DNA of 49,966 bases, from contig NZ_AAXW01000037.1 of NCBI RefSeq assembly GCF_000169335.1, positions 1 through 49,966 on the forward strand. The letters run 5' to 3'. The position numbers and the translations under genes were made by a program. Source of the stretch: Crocosphaera chwakensis CCY0110 (GTDB lineage: Bacteria > Cyanobacteriota > Cyanobacteriia > Cyanobacteriales > Microcystaceae). This document shows, piece after piece, positions 8,510-17,265 of the stretch. The notes under the pieces were generated by a model that saw nothing but the letters and a program-made list of their open reading frames with translations, had not been told where the DNA came from and did not search any database. Each line of letters starts with the position of its first letter. The stretch's first letter is position 1.

Positions 8510-8575
8510 ATTATGTTATTCATCAAAAATTAGGTAAGAAAAAGAACAAGATAACATCATAAAGTTGCAATAAGA

Positions 8576-8618
8576 ATAGGTATGATTGGTGAGTCTTCAA
8601 GTCCCACCTCATACCTAT
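8576..8618 (-). terminator. Stem-loop after sigC
   Basis: ATAGGTATGA (8576-8585) and TCATACCTAT (8609-8618) are perfect arms; a GGTG/CACC extension continues the stem. It begins 10 bases beyond the sigC stop on the minus strand. The T-run is weak. Confidence 0.5.
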
Positions 8619-8627
8619 TTAGTGTTT

Positions 8628-9752
8628 TCAATGAAGCCATCCTTTCAGACGACGGGCCACTTGAGGTCGACGTAACTTACGCATCGCTTTACTTTGAATT
8701 TGACGCACTCTTTCACGGGAAAGGTTAAAAATGCCTCCCACTTCCTCTAAAGTATGAGGTTGAGCCGTACATAACCCATAGCGTAAAGAAATAACATCCT
8801 TTTCTCTTTGGGTTAAGACATCGCTGAGAACGGCTGAGACTTCATAACGCAACATTCCTTCATTCATCAGTTCTTCTGGAAGTTGTAACTCTTGGTCTTC
8901 GAGTAAATCGACTAACTCGGTGTCTTCACCTTTTCCAACCCGATGATTTAAAGATAAAGATTGTCGACGGAGTTGCAATAATTGACGCAGTTGAGAAGGA
9001 CTGACTTCTAACTCATCAGCTAATTCCTTTTCGTTGGGATTACGCTGTAACTTTTGTTTTAGAACCCGTTGGGCTTTTTTAAGTTTGTTTAATTTTTCAA
9101 CAACATGAATTGGTAAACGAATGGTTCTCGCATCATTAGCAATAGTTCGAGTAATTGCTTGACGAATCCACCAATAAGCATAAGTAGAAAATTTGTATCC
9201 TTTGTTGGGATCAAATTTTTCGGCCGCACGATTTAAACCGATCGCACCTTCTTGAATTAAATCCAGGAAAGGAACACCGCGATTAAGATAACGTTTGGCG
9301 ATCGATACCACCAAGCGCAAATTAGAACGAATCATTTTCCGTTTAGCCGTTCGTCCCCGATGCAAACGATGTTCAAATTGCTTTTGGGTCTCAAAACCCA
9401 TGGCCTGACCCCATTCTGCTTTAGTTGGGGGACGTTGTAACTCTTCCCGTAATTGTTGTCTGGTTTCTTCTGCTTGAACTAAAAATTGAACATGATTGGC
9501 TAATTCCACCTCTTCTTGGGCATTTAATAGCGGATAGCGAGACATTTCTTTGAAAAATGCTCCAACTGTATCATCAGATACTGTTTTACGATATCCCTCT
9601 GGATATTGATTACCTAACTCATCAGATAAAGAGGAAATTTCTACTTCGACAGACTGTAATTCATTTTCCGTTTGTTCGAGTTCCCCTGCTTCGATTTGAG
9701 AGGGATTGAATTGATTGTTTGATTGCGTTTGCATCATTTGTGTCGTATTCAT
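8628..9752 (-). CDS. sigC: Group 2 RNA polymerase sigma factor, SigC type
   Basis: 374 residues of the RpoD-like sigma-70 family. An acidic, Gln-rich N-terminus lacks region 1.1. Region 1.2 starts SDDTVGAFFKEMSRYPLL near residue 58. Regions 2.1-2.4 include SNLRLVVSIAKRYLNRG, the core-binding FLDLIQEG and the -10 recognition helix STYAYWWIRQAITR. Region 4.2 is TLEEVGGIFNLSRERVRQIQ, for -35 recognition. FFKEM rather than YLQEI in region 1.2 points to SigC, a non-essential sigma factor for stress and stationary growth; the subclass is from family memory. It is a single gene followed by a stem-loop. Confidence 0.8.
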   Translation of the reverse strand: MNTTQMMQTQSNNQFNPSQIEAGELEQTENELQSVEVEISSLSDELGNQYPEGYRKTVSDDTVGAFFKEMSRYPLLNAQEEVELANHVQFLVQAEETRQQLREELQRPPTKAEWGQAMGFETQKQFEHRLHRGRTAKRKMIRSNLRLVVSIAKRYLNRGVPFLDLIQEGAIGLNRAAEKFDPNKGYKFSTYAYWWIRQAITRTIANDARTIRLPIHVVEKLNKLKKAQRVLKQKLQRNPNEKELADELEVSPSQLRQLLQLRRQSLSLNHRVGKGEDTELVDLLEDQELQLPEELMNEGMLRYEVSAVLSDVLTQREKDVISLRYGLCTAQPHTLEEVGGIFNLSRERVRQIQSKAMRKLRRPQVARRLKGWLH

Positions 9753-10288
9753 AAGCTAATAATTCCGAGGAGTAAAACAGGTTTAACAAGTTTGGGAACA
9801 ATTGGAGAGGAGACGAGGTCAGCTATATCAGGAATTATGGATGATTTGGTGTCAGTTGAATTAGAAAATCTTTAAGATTCTCTTAATAATTTTTCAACCT
9901 TCTTAGGGGATACCAATCAATAACCAAATAACGGAAAAAAGATCAATAAAGGACAAAACTCAATCTTGCTATTTAATTAGAGTGACTGTTGCCTCGTCCA
10001 TCAACTCATAAGGGTTTGAGAAGACTGGCTGCTTATCAGGCTACCAGAATTATTTAGATGTTTTGTCTATCTAATTACAAAAAGACAATTTTGAAAATGG
10101 AAAGAGTAGTTTTTGCGATTAAACTATAGAATGTTTTTAACATTTGACTGTCTCCTTCACACTAGGAATTAGATTTTTTCTCTTGATACTCACTAACTTA
10201 TCTGATGTGGTGGGGATTTTTCATCCTTTTTGAGATAAAGTTTTGTTAAGTAATAATTATCAGATAAATTAATAAAGAAAATAAAAAA
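9753..10288. other. Long intergenic region upstream of sigC, no gene recognised
   Basis: No convincing reading frame. The stretch 9990-10060 is richer in G and C than its surroundings and has short self-complementary segments (CTCA/TGAG near 10008, CTGG/CCAG near 10030). A small hairpin near 10213 (GGAT/ATCC followed by TTTTT) could end a short plus-strand transcript. A small RNA is possible but unproven. No Yfr1 core motif was found. Confidence 0.3.
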
Positions 10289-10455
10289 AAACGATGGTTC
10301 TATCTGGTTATACTGTAACGTATTTTACAAAAATTTGTGAAGGGATTCCTCATCGTTTGTATCAATAGACTGCTTTGAGACGTTAGGTAAACTCTAAATT
10401 CTAATTGCTCAATACTAAAAATCCCCTACGATGAGAAATATAATCTTATTCATCG
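10289..10455 (+). promoter_or_regulatory. Leader with four mutually exclusive pairing segments
   Basis: Segment 1 is AAACGATG (10289-10296), segment 2 CTCATCGTTT (10349-10358), segment 3 ACGATGAG (10428-10435) and segment 4 TCATCG (10450-10455). Segments 1:2, 2:3 and 3:4 each pair over 6-8 bases without mismatch, so the pairings compete. Segment 4 ends 10 bases before the ATG at 10466. The layout resembles attenuators and riboswitches, but no known class was recognised. Confidence 0.35.
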
Positions 10456-10465
10456 GTTTAAAGTA

Positions 10466-10693
10466 ATGTCACCGTTTAAGACAACTGACATCAACCCCCA
10501 GTTTATTCGTACTGCAACCCATGAAGAATTTTTGCTTAGCATTAGTCTTTGGACAATTGGGTGGGGAGTTACCTTGATTATGATTATTTGTAGTGGCATT
10601 CTTTCCAGTTATTTTGTTAAGTATAAAGTTACAGTCAAAGCATTAGCAACAGTTCGGCTAATCGGAGAAGTTAAAAACAAAAAAAAATCATGA
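10466..10693 (+). CDS. Small membrane protein of unknown function
   Basis: 75 residues, not recognised. A hydrophobic stretch spans about residues 22-48 (SISLWTIGWGVTLIMIICSGILSS). It is followed by a basic segment (YFVKYKVTVKAL) and a KKKKS tail, suggesting one or two helices and a cytoplasmic C-terminus. Its stop overlaps the start of the acetyltransferase in an ATGA junction, so the two are probably translated together. The leader upstream contains competing hairpins. Confidence 0.65.
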   Translation: MSPFKTTDINPQFIRTATHEEFLLSISLWTIGWGVTLIMIICSGILSSYFVKYKVTVKALATVRLIGEVKNKKKS

Positions 10694-11172
10694 AAATGAG
10701 AACTTATAAAAATTTTTTAATTAGAAATTGGCAAGTGTGCGATCGCGAAAATGTCAGTCAATTAATCGCTTTAGTTTTAGATGAATATGGACTCTCTTTT
10801 GAACCCGACGGTGCTGATCTCGATGTAGTAAAAATTGAACAATATTATCAAAATGTAGGGGGTCAATTTTGGGTTGTCGAATTAAATCATAAAATAGTAG
10901 GGACTGCTGGTTATTATCCCATTAATCGAGGAGTTCGTGCCGTAGAAATTCGGAAAATGTATCTCATCCCATCAGTGAGAGGACAAGGGTTAGGAACGTA
11001 TTTATTACAAAATTTAGAACAGGAAATACTTAATCAAGGATATCAACAGATATGGATAGAAACTGCTACTTGTCTCACAGAAGCGATCAAGCTTTATGAG
11101 ACGTATAATTATCAACAGAGTAGTGGCGTAGAAACCCCTCGATGTGATCGAGTGTATATTAAATATCTCTAA
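10690..11172 (+). CDS. GNAT-family N-acetyltransferase
   Basis: 160 residues with a GNAT fold. The acetyl-CoA-binding motif A is at about residues 95-112 (LIPSVRGQGLGTYLLQNLE, with RGQGLG as the pyrophosphate loop). FWVVELNHKIVGTAGYYP precedes it as the central strands, and ETATCLTEAIKLYETYNY follows as motif B. The substrate cannot be told. The start overlaps the stop of the small membrane gene (ATGA), implying coupled expression. Another Met two codons in (MKM) is possible without consequence. Confidence 0.85.
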   Translation: MKMRTYKNFLIRNWQVCDRENVSQLIALVLDEYGLSFEPDGADLDVVKIEQYYQNVGGQFWVVELNHKIVGTAGYYPINRGVRAVEIRKMYLIPSVRGQGLGTYLLQNLEQEILNQGYQQIWIETATCLTEAIKLYETYNYQQSSGVETPRCDRVYIKYL

Positions 11173-11216
11173 AAAGTTATTTTATTTTTTTGTAAAAAAA
11201 CTCAATAAAAAAAGGA

Positions 11217-11897
11217 TTAATTCTTGATTAGAGTACGTTGAATTAACTTTTGACATTCTTCGACTGATGCGCGTTTTTCCATTATTTTTACTAATTCTTG
11301 ATAAGTAGTTTCATGGCGAAGGAGTAAATTTTTTGCTTGTAATAATGCCCAACTTTCTTTTTGAGGATAAAGATGGGAAGGAATTTCTAAAATTTTCATA
11401 ATTTCTCGTAAATTTTCTTTATCTTCTTGTCCACCTTCAGCTTGACTATAAATCATATTTTCTGCAGCAATACCAGCCATTAAAACTGTAAAGGTTCGCT
11501 CAAGAATTAAAGGATTTTTACTAACTTTTTCCTCATCCGATAAAAGGCTAAAATCAAATTGTACCCCTCCGATACCAGCTTGTTCTCCTTGCTTTAAAGT
11601 TTCCCAAGCGGTTAACGTATAACCAGTAACAGGAATTCCTAAACAATAAGCTGCCAATAAATGTCCTGCTTCATGATGAATGATACGTCGACGCTTCTCA
11701 GAGGAAGTAAATAGGTCTAAAAACACAGTTAATCCCTTTCCTCCCCAACTGAAACTATCAACCGTCGCAAGTCCCAATATAATAAAGGTGGTTCCAGCAG
11801 GAATAAATGGTGATATATTCAACACTGGACTCAGTAACGCCGATAAAGTCATAGCAAAAACTGCGATCGCTACTAGATTTAAAGATGTTTGTCCCAT
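11217..11897 (-). CDS. Stand-alone FtsH-like (M41) peptidase domain, membrane-anchored
   Basis: 226 residues. Two hydrophobic segments (about 7-29 and 31-48) are followed by a soluble M41-like domain with the zinc motif HEAGH at 75-79 and a helix that continues as LLAAYCLGIPV. A further FtsH-like helix is ERTFTVLMAGIAAENMIY. The AAA ATPase module that precedes HEAGH in FtsH is absent. So it is either an ATP-independent membrane zinc protease or a protein related to the small M41-like proteins of plastids and cyanobacteria. It is convergent with the acetyltransferase gene, 44 bases away. Confidence 0.72.
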   Translation of the reverse strand: MGQTSLNLVAIAVFAMTLSALLSPVLNISPFIPAGTTFIILGLATVDSFSWGGKGLTVFLDLFTSSEKRRRIIHHEAGHLLAAYCLGIPVTGYTLTAWETLKQGEQAGIGGVQFDFSLLSDEEKVSKNPLILERTFTVLMAGIAAENMIYSQAEGGQEDKENLREIMKILEIPSHLYPQKESWALLQAKNLLLRHETTYQELVKIMEKRASVEECQKLIQRTLIKN

Positions 11898-12400
11898 AGC
11901 ATATAATAAAAAACTAAGTTAATATTCTTAACTTAATTTTACAATATGATTTCATTTATAACAAATTTACAAACACAATAACGACTTGTATGATTAAAGA
12001 TTAATAAATTTTTAAATTAACTGTAATTCAAATCACAAGGTGATTATGATTTGAATTTATTATCATAAAAAAAGAGAAAAAAGAATTAGACTTAGCTAAC
12101 CTTTTTCTCCTTATGTGTGTATAACAGGAGTAGAAGTATCTACCCTTTCCTATTAATGAACTATCTTTTAGACAACCACTGTATTTTGAATCACCGACAT
12201 ATATAAAATTTTGGTTATGATTAAATAGTATTGCAATATTTGATTAAGTCAAAAAACTATTAATATATCTCAGAATAACGAAATAGAAAAAGGTACTGAA
12301 ATCTTTATCAAATAAAAACTTCAGCTATCGAATTTTGAAATTACGCATTCACCAACGCTCGAATATTGTATTAACTTTTGTTTTTGTATAGAGTTAAACT
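11898..12400. other. Intergenic region between the M41 gene and fcl
   Basis: AT-rich, without a credible reading frame. It holds one clear terminator (12067-12109) on the minus strand. Because that terminator is 292 bases beyond the fcl stop, either the fcl mRNA has a long 3' end or a short minus-strand RNA lies between about 12110 and 12400. Confidence 0.3.
12067..12109 (-). terminator. Rho-independent terminator, minus strand
   Basis: On the minus strand GAGAAAAAG and CTTTTTTCTC form a stem around an 18-base loop (plus-strand arms 12101-12109 and 12074-12083). A run of seven T (plus-strand A-run 12067-12073) follows directly. Confidence 0.65.
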
Positions 12401-13339
12401 TTATTCTGCATGATTCCGATACCAATCAATGGTATTTTTTAATCCTTGTTTAAAGTCCATCTCAGCCACAAAACCAAACTTTTCCTTAGCCCGTCGTGTA
12501 TCTAAACAGCGACGGGGTTGGCCATTCGGTTTATCGGTTTGCCAAACAATTTCTCCTTCAAACTCCATTAACTCACAAATTAATTCAGCTAAATATTTAA
12601 TCGAAACTTCTTGATTTGTTCCCAAATTTACAGGCTCTGGATCATTGTATAATTGAGTAGCCATAACAATGCCTCTTGCTGCATCGGTAGAGTATAAAAA
12701 CTCTCTCGTTGGAGAACCATCCCCCCAGACAAAAAGCTCTTTTTTTTCTTCTTTTTGTGCTTCATAAACCTTACGAATTAAAGCAGGAATGACATGGGAA
12801 CTTTGAGGATTAAAATTATCTTCTGGCCCGTATAAATTAACCGGCAGTAAATAAACGCCGTTAAACCCATATTGTTGACGATAGGATTCTAATTGAACTA
12901 ATAACGCCTTTTTAGCGATACCATACGGTGCATTCGTTTCTTCAGGATAACCATTCCAGAGATCATCTTCTTTGAAAGGGACAGGAGTAAACTTAGGATA
13001 GGCGCAAATGGTTCCCACACAAGAAAACTTTTCAACCCCTGCTTCATAGGCAGCATGAATTAACTGTGCGCCCATCATTAAGTTATCATAAAACAATTCG
13101 GCTGGTTTTTCCTGGTTTAAGCCAATTCCTCCCACATGAGCAGCCAAATGGATAACAATATCTTGTTGTTCAACTGCCCGTTGGCAGTGATCGAGTTTTC
13201 GTAAATCGCAGTCACGAGATCGAGGAATGGTAATTTTTTCGGGTTGTGCGCCGGCAGACACCAACTCATTAACCACTTGCTTACCAAGAAAACCAGCCCC
13301 ACCGGTTACCAAAATTTTTTTATTAGTTAAATCTAGCAT
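12401..13339 (-). CDS. fcl: GDP-L-fucose synthase
   Basis: 312 residues, short-chain dehydrogenase/epimerase fold. The Rossmann motif TGGAGFLG is at 12-19 and the catalytic Y139-x3-K143 pair is in NAPYGIAKK. HLAAHVGGI and CAYPKFTPVPFKEDDLW are hallmarks of this enzyme, and WGDGSPTREFLYSTDAARG lies in the substrate domain. It converts GDP-4-keto-6-deoxymannose, the product of Gmd, to GDP-L-fucose with NADPH by 3,5-epimerisation and 4-reduction. It lies 105 bases downstream of gmd on the same strand, so the two form the GDP-fucose branch for polysaccharide synthesis. Confidence 0.93.
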   Translation of the reverse strand: MLDLTNKKILVTGGAGFLGKQVVNELVSAGAQPEKITIPRSRDCDLRKLDHCQRAVEQQDIVIHLAAHVGGIGLNQEKPAELFYDNLMMGAQLIHAAYEAGVEKFSCVGTICAYPKFTPVPFKEDDLWNGYPEETNAPYGIAKKALLVQLESYRQQYGFNGVYLLPVNLYGPEDNFNPQSSHVIPALIRKVYEAQKEEKKELFVWGDGSPTREFLYSTDAARGIVMATQLYNDPEPVNLGTNQEVSIKYLAELICELMEFEGEIVWQTDKPNGQPRRCLDTRRAKEKFGFVAEMDFKQGLKNTIDWYRNHAE

Positions 13340-13444
13340 TGTGTTTATTTACTCCCTTGATCCCTGAAGGCGGTGAACAGTTGCCTATAATTAGTTGTTG
13401 AGTCTGTACTTAACCCCTAATTATTAAACAACTGATTGCCGACA

Positions 13445-14533
13445 TTAGTCCACCATGACACTCATCGGTTGGCGCACATAAGCATTATCCTTGAAGAGTA
13501 ACACTTTGTCATTAGATGTTTCATTAGGAGAAGAGAGACCCAAAGCAGCCAAGTCTGCTTCTACCATCAAATGTACTAACTGCTCAAAAGTAACAGAGGG
13601 TTCCCAACCTAATTGAGTTTTGGCTTTTGTAGGGTCACCAATTAGTAAATCCACTTCTGCTGGTCGTAAATAACGCTTATCGAAGTCTACATAATCTTCC
13701 CAATTCAAGTTGACGTATTTGAAAGCGATTTGCAGAAATTCTTTAACCGAATGAGTTTCTCCAGTGGCTACGACATAATCATCAGGTTTCTCTTGTTGTA
13801 GCATCAACCACATGGCTCTAACATAGTCTTTAGCATAGCCCCAGTCCCGTTTTGAGTCTAGGTTCCCTAAATATAATTTTTTCTGAGTTCCTGCAACGAT
13901 GCGAGAGATCGCTCTGGTAATTTTCCGAGTGACAAAAGTTTCTCCACGACGGGGAGATTCGTGGTTAAACAAAATACCGTTACATGCAAATAAATCGTAA
14001 GATTCCCGATAATTTAGGGTTTGCCAGTGGGCGTAAACTTTGGCACAAGCGTAGGGACTACGGGGGTAAAAGGGAGTGGTTTCTTTTTGGGGGATATCTT
14101 GAACTTTACCGAACATTTCTGATGATCCGGCTTGATAGAAACGGACCTCAATCCCTGTGCGTTGTTGATAGTCTCGGATAGCTTCTAATAGGCGTAGGGT
14201 TCCCATTCCCACAGAATCCACTGTGTATTCTGGAGAATCAAAACTGACCCTAACATGGGATTGCGCGCCTAAATTATAAATTTCAAAGGGTTTGACTTCT
14301 TCTAAAATCCGTCTAAGGGTTGTACCATCGGTTAAGTCTCCGTAGTGTAGAAATAACTTAGCCTCGGTTTGGTGAGGATCAACATACATATGATCAATGC
14401 GATCGGTATTGAATGTTGAGGTTCGACGGATAATACCATGAACTTCATAACCTTTTTCTAATAACAACTCACTGAGATAAGAACCGTCTTGTCCAGTAAT
14501 TCCAGTGATTAGAGCGCGTTTTGTTTGAGTCAT
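13445..14533 (-). CDS. gmd: GDP-mannose 4,6-dehydratase
   Basis: 362 residues. The NADP-binding GITGQDGSYL is at 11-20 and YNLGAQSHVRVSFDSPEYT near residue 86. S137/S138 in the QAGSSEMFG motif and Y161-x3-K165 in SPYACAKVYAHW are the catalytic residues. It dehydrates GDP-mannose to GDP-4-keto-6-deoxymannose. The tail after residue 335 (SSPNETSNDKVLLFKDNAYV) is variable in the family. Together with fcl it supplies GDP-fucose or related deoxy sugars. An 8+1+8 palindrome (14560-14576) lies 27 bases upstream of the start. Confidence 0.94.
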   Translation of the reverse strand: MTQTKRALITGITGQDGSYLSELLLEKGYEVHGIIRRTSTFNTDRIDHMYVDPHQTEAKLFLHYGDLTDGTTLRRILEEVKPFEIYNLGAQSHVRVSFDSPEYTVDSVGMGTLRLLEAIRDYQQRTGIEVRFYQAGSSEMFGKVQDIPQKETTPFYPRSPYACAKVYAHWQTLNYRESYDLFACNGILFNHESPRRGETFVTRKITRAISRIVAGTQKKLYLGNLDSKRDWGYAKDYVRAMWLMLQQEKPDDYVVATGETHSVKEFLQIAFKYVNLNWEDYVDFDKRYLRPAEVDLLIGDPTKAKTQLGWEPSVTFEQLVHLMVEADLAALGLSSPNETSNDKVLLFKDNAYVRQPMSVMVD

Positions 14534-14954
14534 CGCTTAGTTATCCTAAAATATGAGGGAAACTTAAATTAAGTTTTGTGATCAGCTTGAGTCTTAATAA
14601 CATACTTTACTTCACAATGACAAGCTCTGCCCACCCTTCTCATGGCGTTTCCCAGTTGAGTAGCGAATATTTCTAGTTTCAGGAGAGAGGGAAGACTTGG
14701 AAGAGGAGGAAGACACTGGAGATTTTTTCCATCAAAGTCTTCCTTGTCTCCTTGTTTCACTGCGATTCAATTTCTCTATCGAATTAAAAAATGTTGTTAT
14801 ACTAAATCTTTTTCTTGCCAAACCACACTTGTTAGATAAGCGGGTTATCTAAACCGAATCTGGTATTACCCTTCCCACTCACCAAAAAAGTAAAGCTTTC
14901 CCTGTAGTAGAGAAAGCTTGTAAGTGAGGCTATAAACTTATTTTAATGTAATGC
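14534..14954. other. Intergenic region upstream of gmd
   Basis: Contains the palindrome AAACTTAA-A-TTAAGTTT at 14560-14576, just upstream of gmd and a possible operator. A purine-rich patch lies near 14680-14720, and the terminator of the upstream sugar transferase gene is at 14884-14919. A 63-codon open frame on the minus strand (14569-14760) has no family resemblance and is treated as chance. Confidence 0.4.
14884..14919 (-). terminator. Rho-independent terminator of the sugar transferase gene
   Basis: AAGCTTTC (14893-14900) and GAAAGCTT (14912-14919) form a perfect 8-bp stem with an 11-base loop. On the minus strand the stem is followed within four bases by a run of six T (plus-strand A-run 14884-14889). 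It lies 36 bases after the stop at 14955. Confidence 0.82.
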
Positions 14955-15689
14955 TTAATAAGCACCATTATTTTTGGGGAAGAGGATCACTCCGATGGTT
15001 TTGAAAATGATCCAGATGTCCATTAACCAATTACGGTAATTGACGTAGTAAACATCAATTTGAACTCGTTGGGGATAGGGAATATCATTTCGTCCTGACA
15101 CTTGCCATAATCCTGTAATTCCGGGGCGAATGGTCAAAACTTTTTCAATTTTACTACCGTATTTACACAATTCTTCAGGAACTAGGGGTCTAGGACCCAC
15201 CACACTCATATCCCCTTTGAGAACATTCCAAAATTGCGGAAATTCGTCTAAACTGGTCAAACGAAGGAATTTACCAATCCAAGTAATGCGTGGATCTTCT
15301 CTGAGTTTGAAATTATCTTCAAACTCAGCCCGCATTTCTGGGCAGTTGGCCATCATTGTTTCTAGAACTTGATCTGCGTTCTGCACCATGGTTCGGAATT
15401 TAATACATTTAAACTTTTTGAAATTTTTTCCCGCTCTCTCTTGGCAATAAAAAATTGGACCAGGGGAACTCATAGCGATTAATAATCCCAACAATAGATA
15501 AAGAGGGGAAAAAATAATCAGCACAGATAGGGAAAAGACGATATCAAAAGTTCTCTTAACAACTTGATCGTTGAGTATCCCTCGAGAACGAGGTTTTTGA
15601 TAAATTCTTTGGGACACTGAGGCTGGTAAACCTCTTCTCGTCAAAGCTTGTATTGCTTTGACAGCAATAAATTGGCTATTAGCAGTCAT
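14955..15689 (-). CDS. Priming sugar-phosphate transferase (WbaP/WcaJ/EpsL type)
   Basis: 244 residues, the catalytic bacterial sugar transferase module with one membrane segment (about 50-74). Motifs present are KFRTM at 97-101, the DE pair D148-E149 in LRLTSLDEFPQ, WNVLKGDMS at 154-162 and VGPRP at 164-168. The enzyme moves a sugar 1-phosphate from a nucleotide sugar to undecaprenyl phosphate, the first step of exopolysaccharide or O-antigen assembly. The long multi-helix N-terminus of WbaP is missing, so it belongs to the short class. It lies 101 bases after the GT4 gene and has its own terminator. Confidence 0.9.
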   Translation of the reverse strand: MTANSQFIAVKAIQALTRRGLPASVSQRIYQKPRSRGILNDQVVKRTFDIVFSLSVLIIFSPLYLLLGLLIAMSSPGPIFYCQERAGKNFKKFKCIKFRTMVQNADQVLETMMANCPEMRAEFEDNFKLREDPRITWIGKFLRLTSLDEFPQFWNVLKGDMSVVGPRPLVPEELCKYGSKIEKVLTIRPGITGLWQVSGRNDIPYPQRVQIDVYYVNYRNWLMDIWIIFKTIGVILFPKNNGAY

Positions 15690-15790
15690 CTTACTCCTTC
15701 ACATCACATCACACCACACTAATTGTGATCTTCTCAGGCCAATGAAACAAATCATAGCAATTTGAGATCACAGTAATCGAAAATTGGTTA

Positions 15791-16939
15791 TCACGCTTTT
15801 TGAGTAAAGTCTTGATAACACTGTTCTAAGAACGTCAAATAAGACGTTTCAAAGACTTTTGGAGTAAACTTTGCCGCTTGGTGACGGCAACTCTCTGGAT
15901 TAATCTGATGCTGAAACTGACAGAAAGTTTCAACAGTTTCTACCAGAGCTTCGTGGGTTTGAGGGAAAAAGAACATTCCCGTCCCTTTATCTATATTTTG
16001 ACGAATATCTATTACCGTTTCTAACGCACCACCACCTCCGTAAGCAATGATTGGGGTTCCACAGGCTTGGGCTTCTACCAAGGCGATACCAAAGTCTTCA
16101 CAGGCAGCATAGACAAATGCTTTGGCTTGAGTCATGTATTGCTCTACCACTTTATTTTTTTGCGCTCCTAGGACTTTGATATTTGATTGTGCCATTTGAC
16201 GAATTTTCGGCAGATCAGGCCCATCACCAATAATAATTAAAGGATAACCTAATTGATTAAAAGCTCGCACAATTAAGGCAATTTTTTTATAACTGACCAA
16301 TCTCGAAACGGTGAGGTAAAAGTCTTGTTTCTGGGAGTTAAAGGAAAATCTATCTAGATTTACAGGGGGATAGATAACTTTAGCCTCTCGTCGATAACAA
16401 CGCCAAATGCGACGAGCGGTATGATGGGAGTTGGCGATAAAGTAGTCAACGCGATTGGCCGAAATCACATCCCATTGTCTGAGACGATGCAACAAGTAAC
16501 GGGTTAGAATTCCAGGAATTCCTTGACCGACTGAGGAATGATTAAGATAGTCAAAGGTTAAATCCCAAGCGTAACGCATGGGGGTATGACAATAACAAAT
16601 ATGAACTTGTTGAGGACTGGTTAACACCCCTTTAGCCACCGCATGGGAAGACGAGAGAATAACGTCATAATCTCGTAAATCCAACTGTTCGATAGCTAAG
16701 GGGAGAAAAGGTAAATATTTTTGTACACCATTGCGAGCTAAGGGAAAATTTTGTAAGAAGGTATGACCAATCCTACGGCCATAGAGATAACTGTCAGGGT
16801 TAGTCGACTCGAAATCAATTAGAGCATAAACATCGGCTTTAATATGCTTTAGAATCTCTTCAACGACTAATTCTGAGCCTCCTGTGGCTTTGGGGGTCAA
16901 CCATTCATGGACTAGGGCGTATTTTATAGCATTGTTCAT
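15791..16939 (-). CDS. GT4-family glycosyltransferase (WbaZ/mannosyltransferase-like)
   Basis: 382 residues with the GT-B fold. The N-terminal domain has VHEWLTPKATGGSE and the characteristic ICYCHTPMRYAWD near residue 114. The C-terminal donor-binding domain has YLTVSRLVSYKK, IIGDGPDLPKI and the EX7E motif in EDFGIALVEAQACGTPI. Family members add mannose or related sugars from GDP- or UDP-sugars to lipid-linked repeat units. It is the first gene of the minus-strand polysaccharide set; the donor and acceptor are not determined. Confidence 0.87.
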   Translation of the reverse strand: MNNAIKYALVHEWLTPKATGGSELVVEEILKHIKADVYALIDFESTNPDSYLYGRRIGHTFLQNFPLARNGVQKYLPFLPLAIEQLDLRDYDVILSSSHAVAKGVLTSPQQVHICYCHTPMRYAWDLTFDYLNHSSVGQGIPGILTRYLLHRLRQWDVISANRVDYFIANSHHTARRIWRCYRREAKVIYPPVNLDRFSFNSQKQDFYLTVSRLVSYKKIALIVRAFNQLGYPLIIIGDGPDLPKIRQMAQSNIKVLGAQKNKVVEQYMTQAKAFVYAACEDFGIALVEAQACGTPIIAYGGGGALETVIDIRQNIDKGTGMFFFPQTHEALVETVETFCQFQHQINPESCRHQAAKFTPKVFETSYLTFLEQCYQDFTQKA

Positions 16940-17265
16940 TGACCTAGAATTATCTGCCGTTGAATTTTTACTGTTCTAACTCTTTTAAAAATTGCTATCA
17001 TACACAACCATCTATTTGATTATTTGTTTCACCTTATTAGTTTTATCACGATTCTCCGTGAGTTTCTAATAGATTAGTAAAAAAAATTCCTTAATTAATA
17101 ACGAATAATCATTAATTATTCATTATTAAAATTCATATCTGATAAGTGGTATTACTGGTTAAATCTATCCTTACCTTGATCCTTTATCTTCAAGGTGTCC
17201 CTTCCATCCTAGAGAGATAGAGTTTATAATTTATCGGAAATAGAAAAAACTGATTATATACACAA
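16940..17265. other. Divergent promoter region between the GT4 gene and gghA
   Basis: Strongly AT-rich. It holds overlapping imperfect repeats of ATTAATTATTCATTATT around 17110-17130, similar in style to those near 46320. No operator or known RNA was recognised. Promoters of both divergent genes must lie here. Confidence 0.3.

Noticed and set aside
10150..10175. CTCCTTCACAC-like stretch resembling the Yfr1 core
   Set aside because: The conserved ACTCCTCACAC is interrupted and the two flanking stem-loops of Yfr1 are not present.
14569..14760. 63-codon open frame between gmd and the sugar transferase gene
   Set aside because: Low-complexity Lys/Leu/Ser/Pro composition, no homology recognised, and it lies in a leader with a purine-rich repeat.
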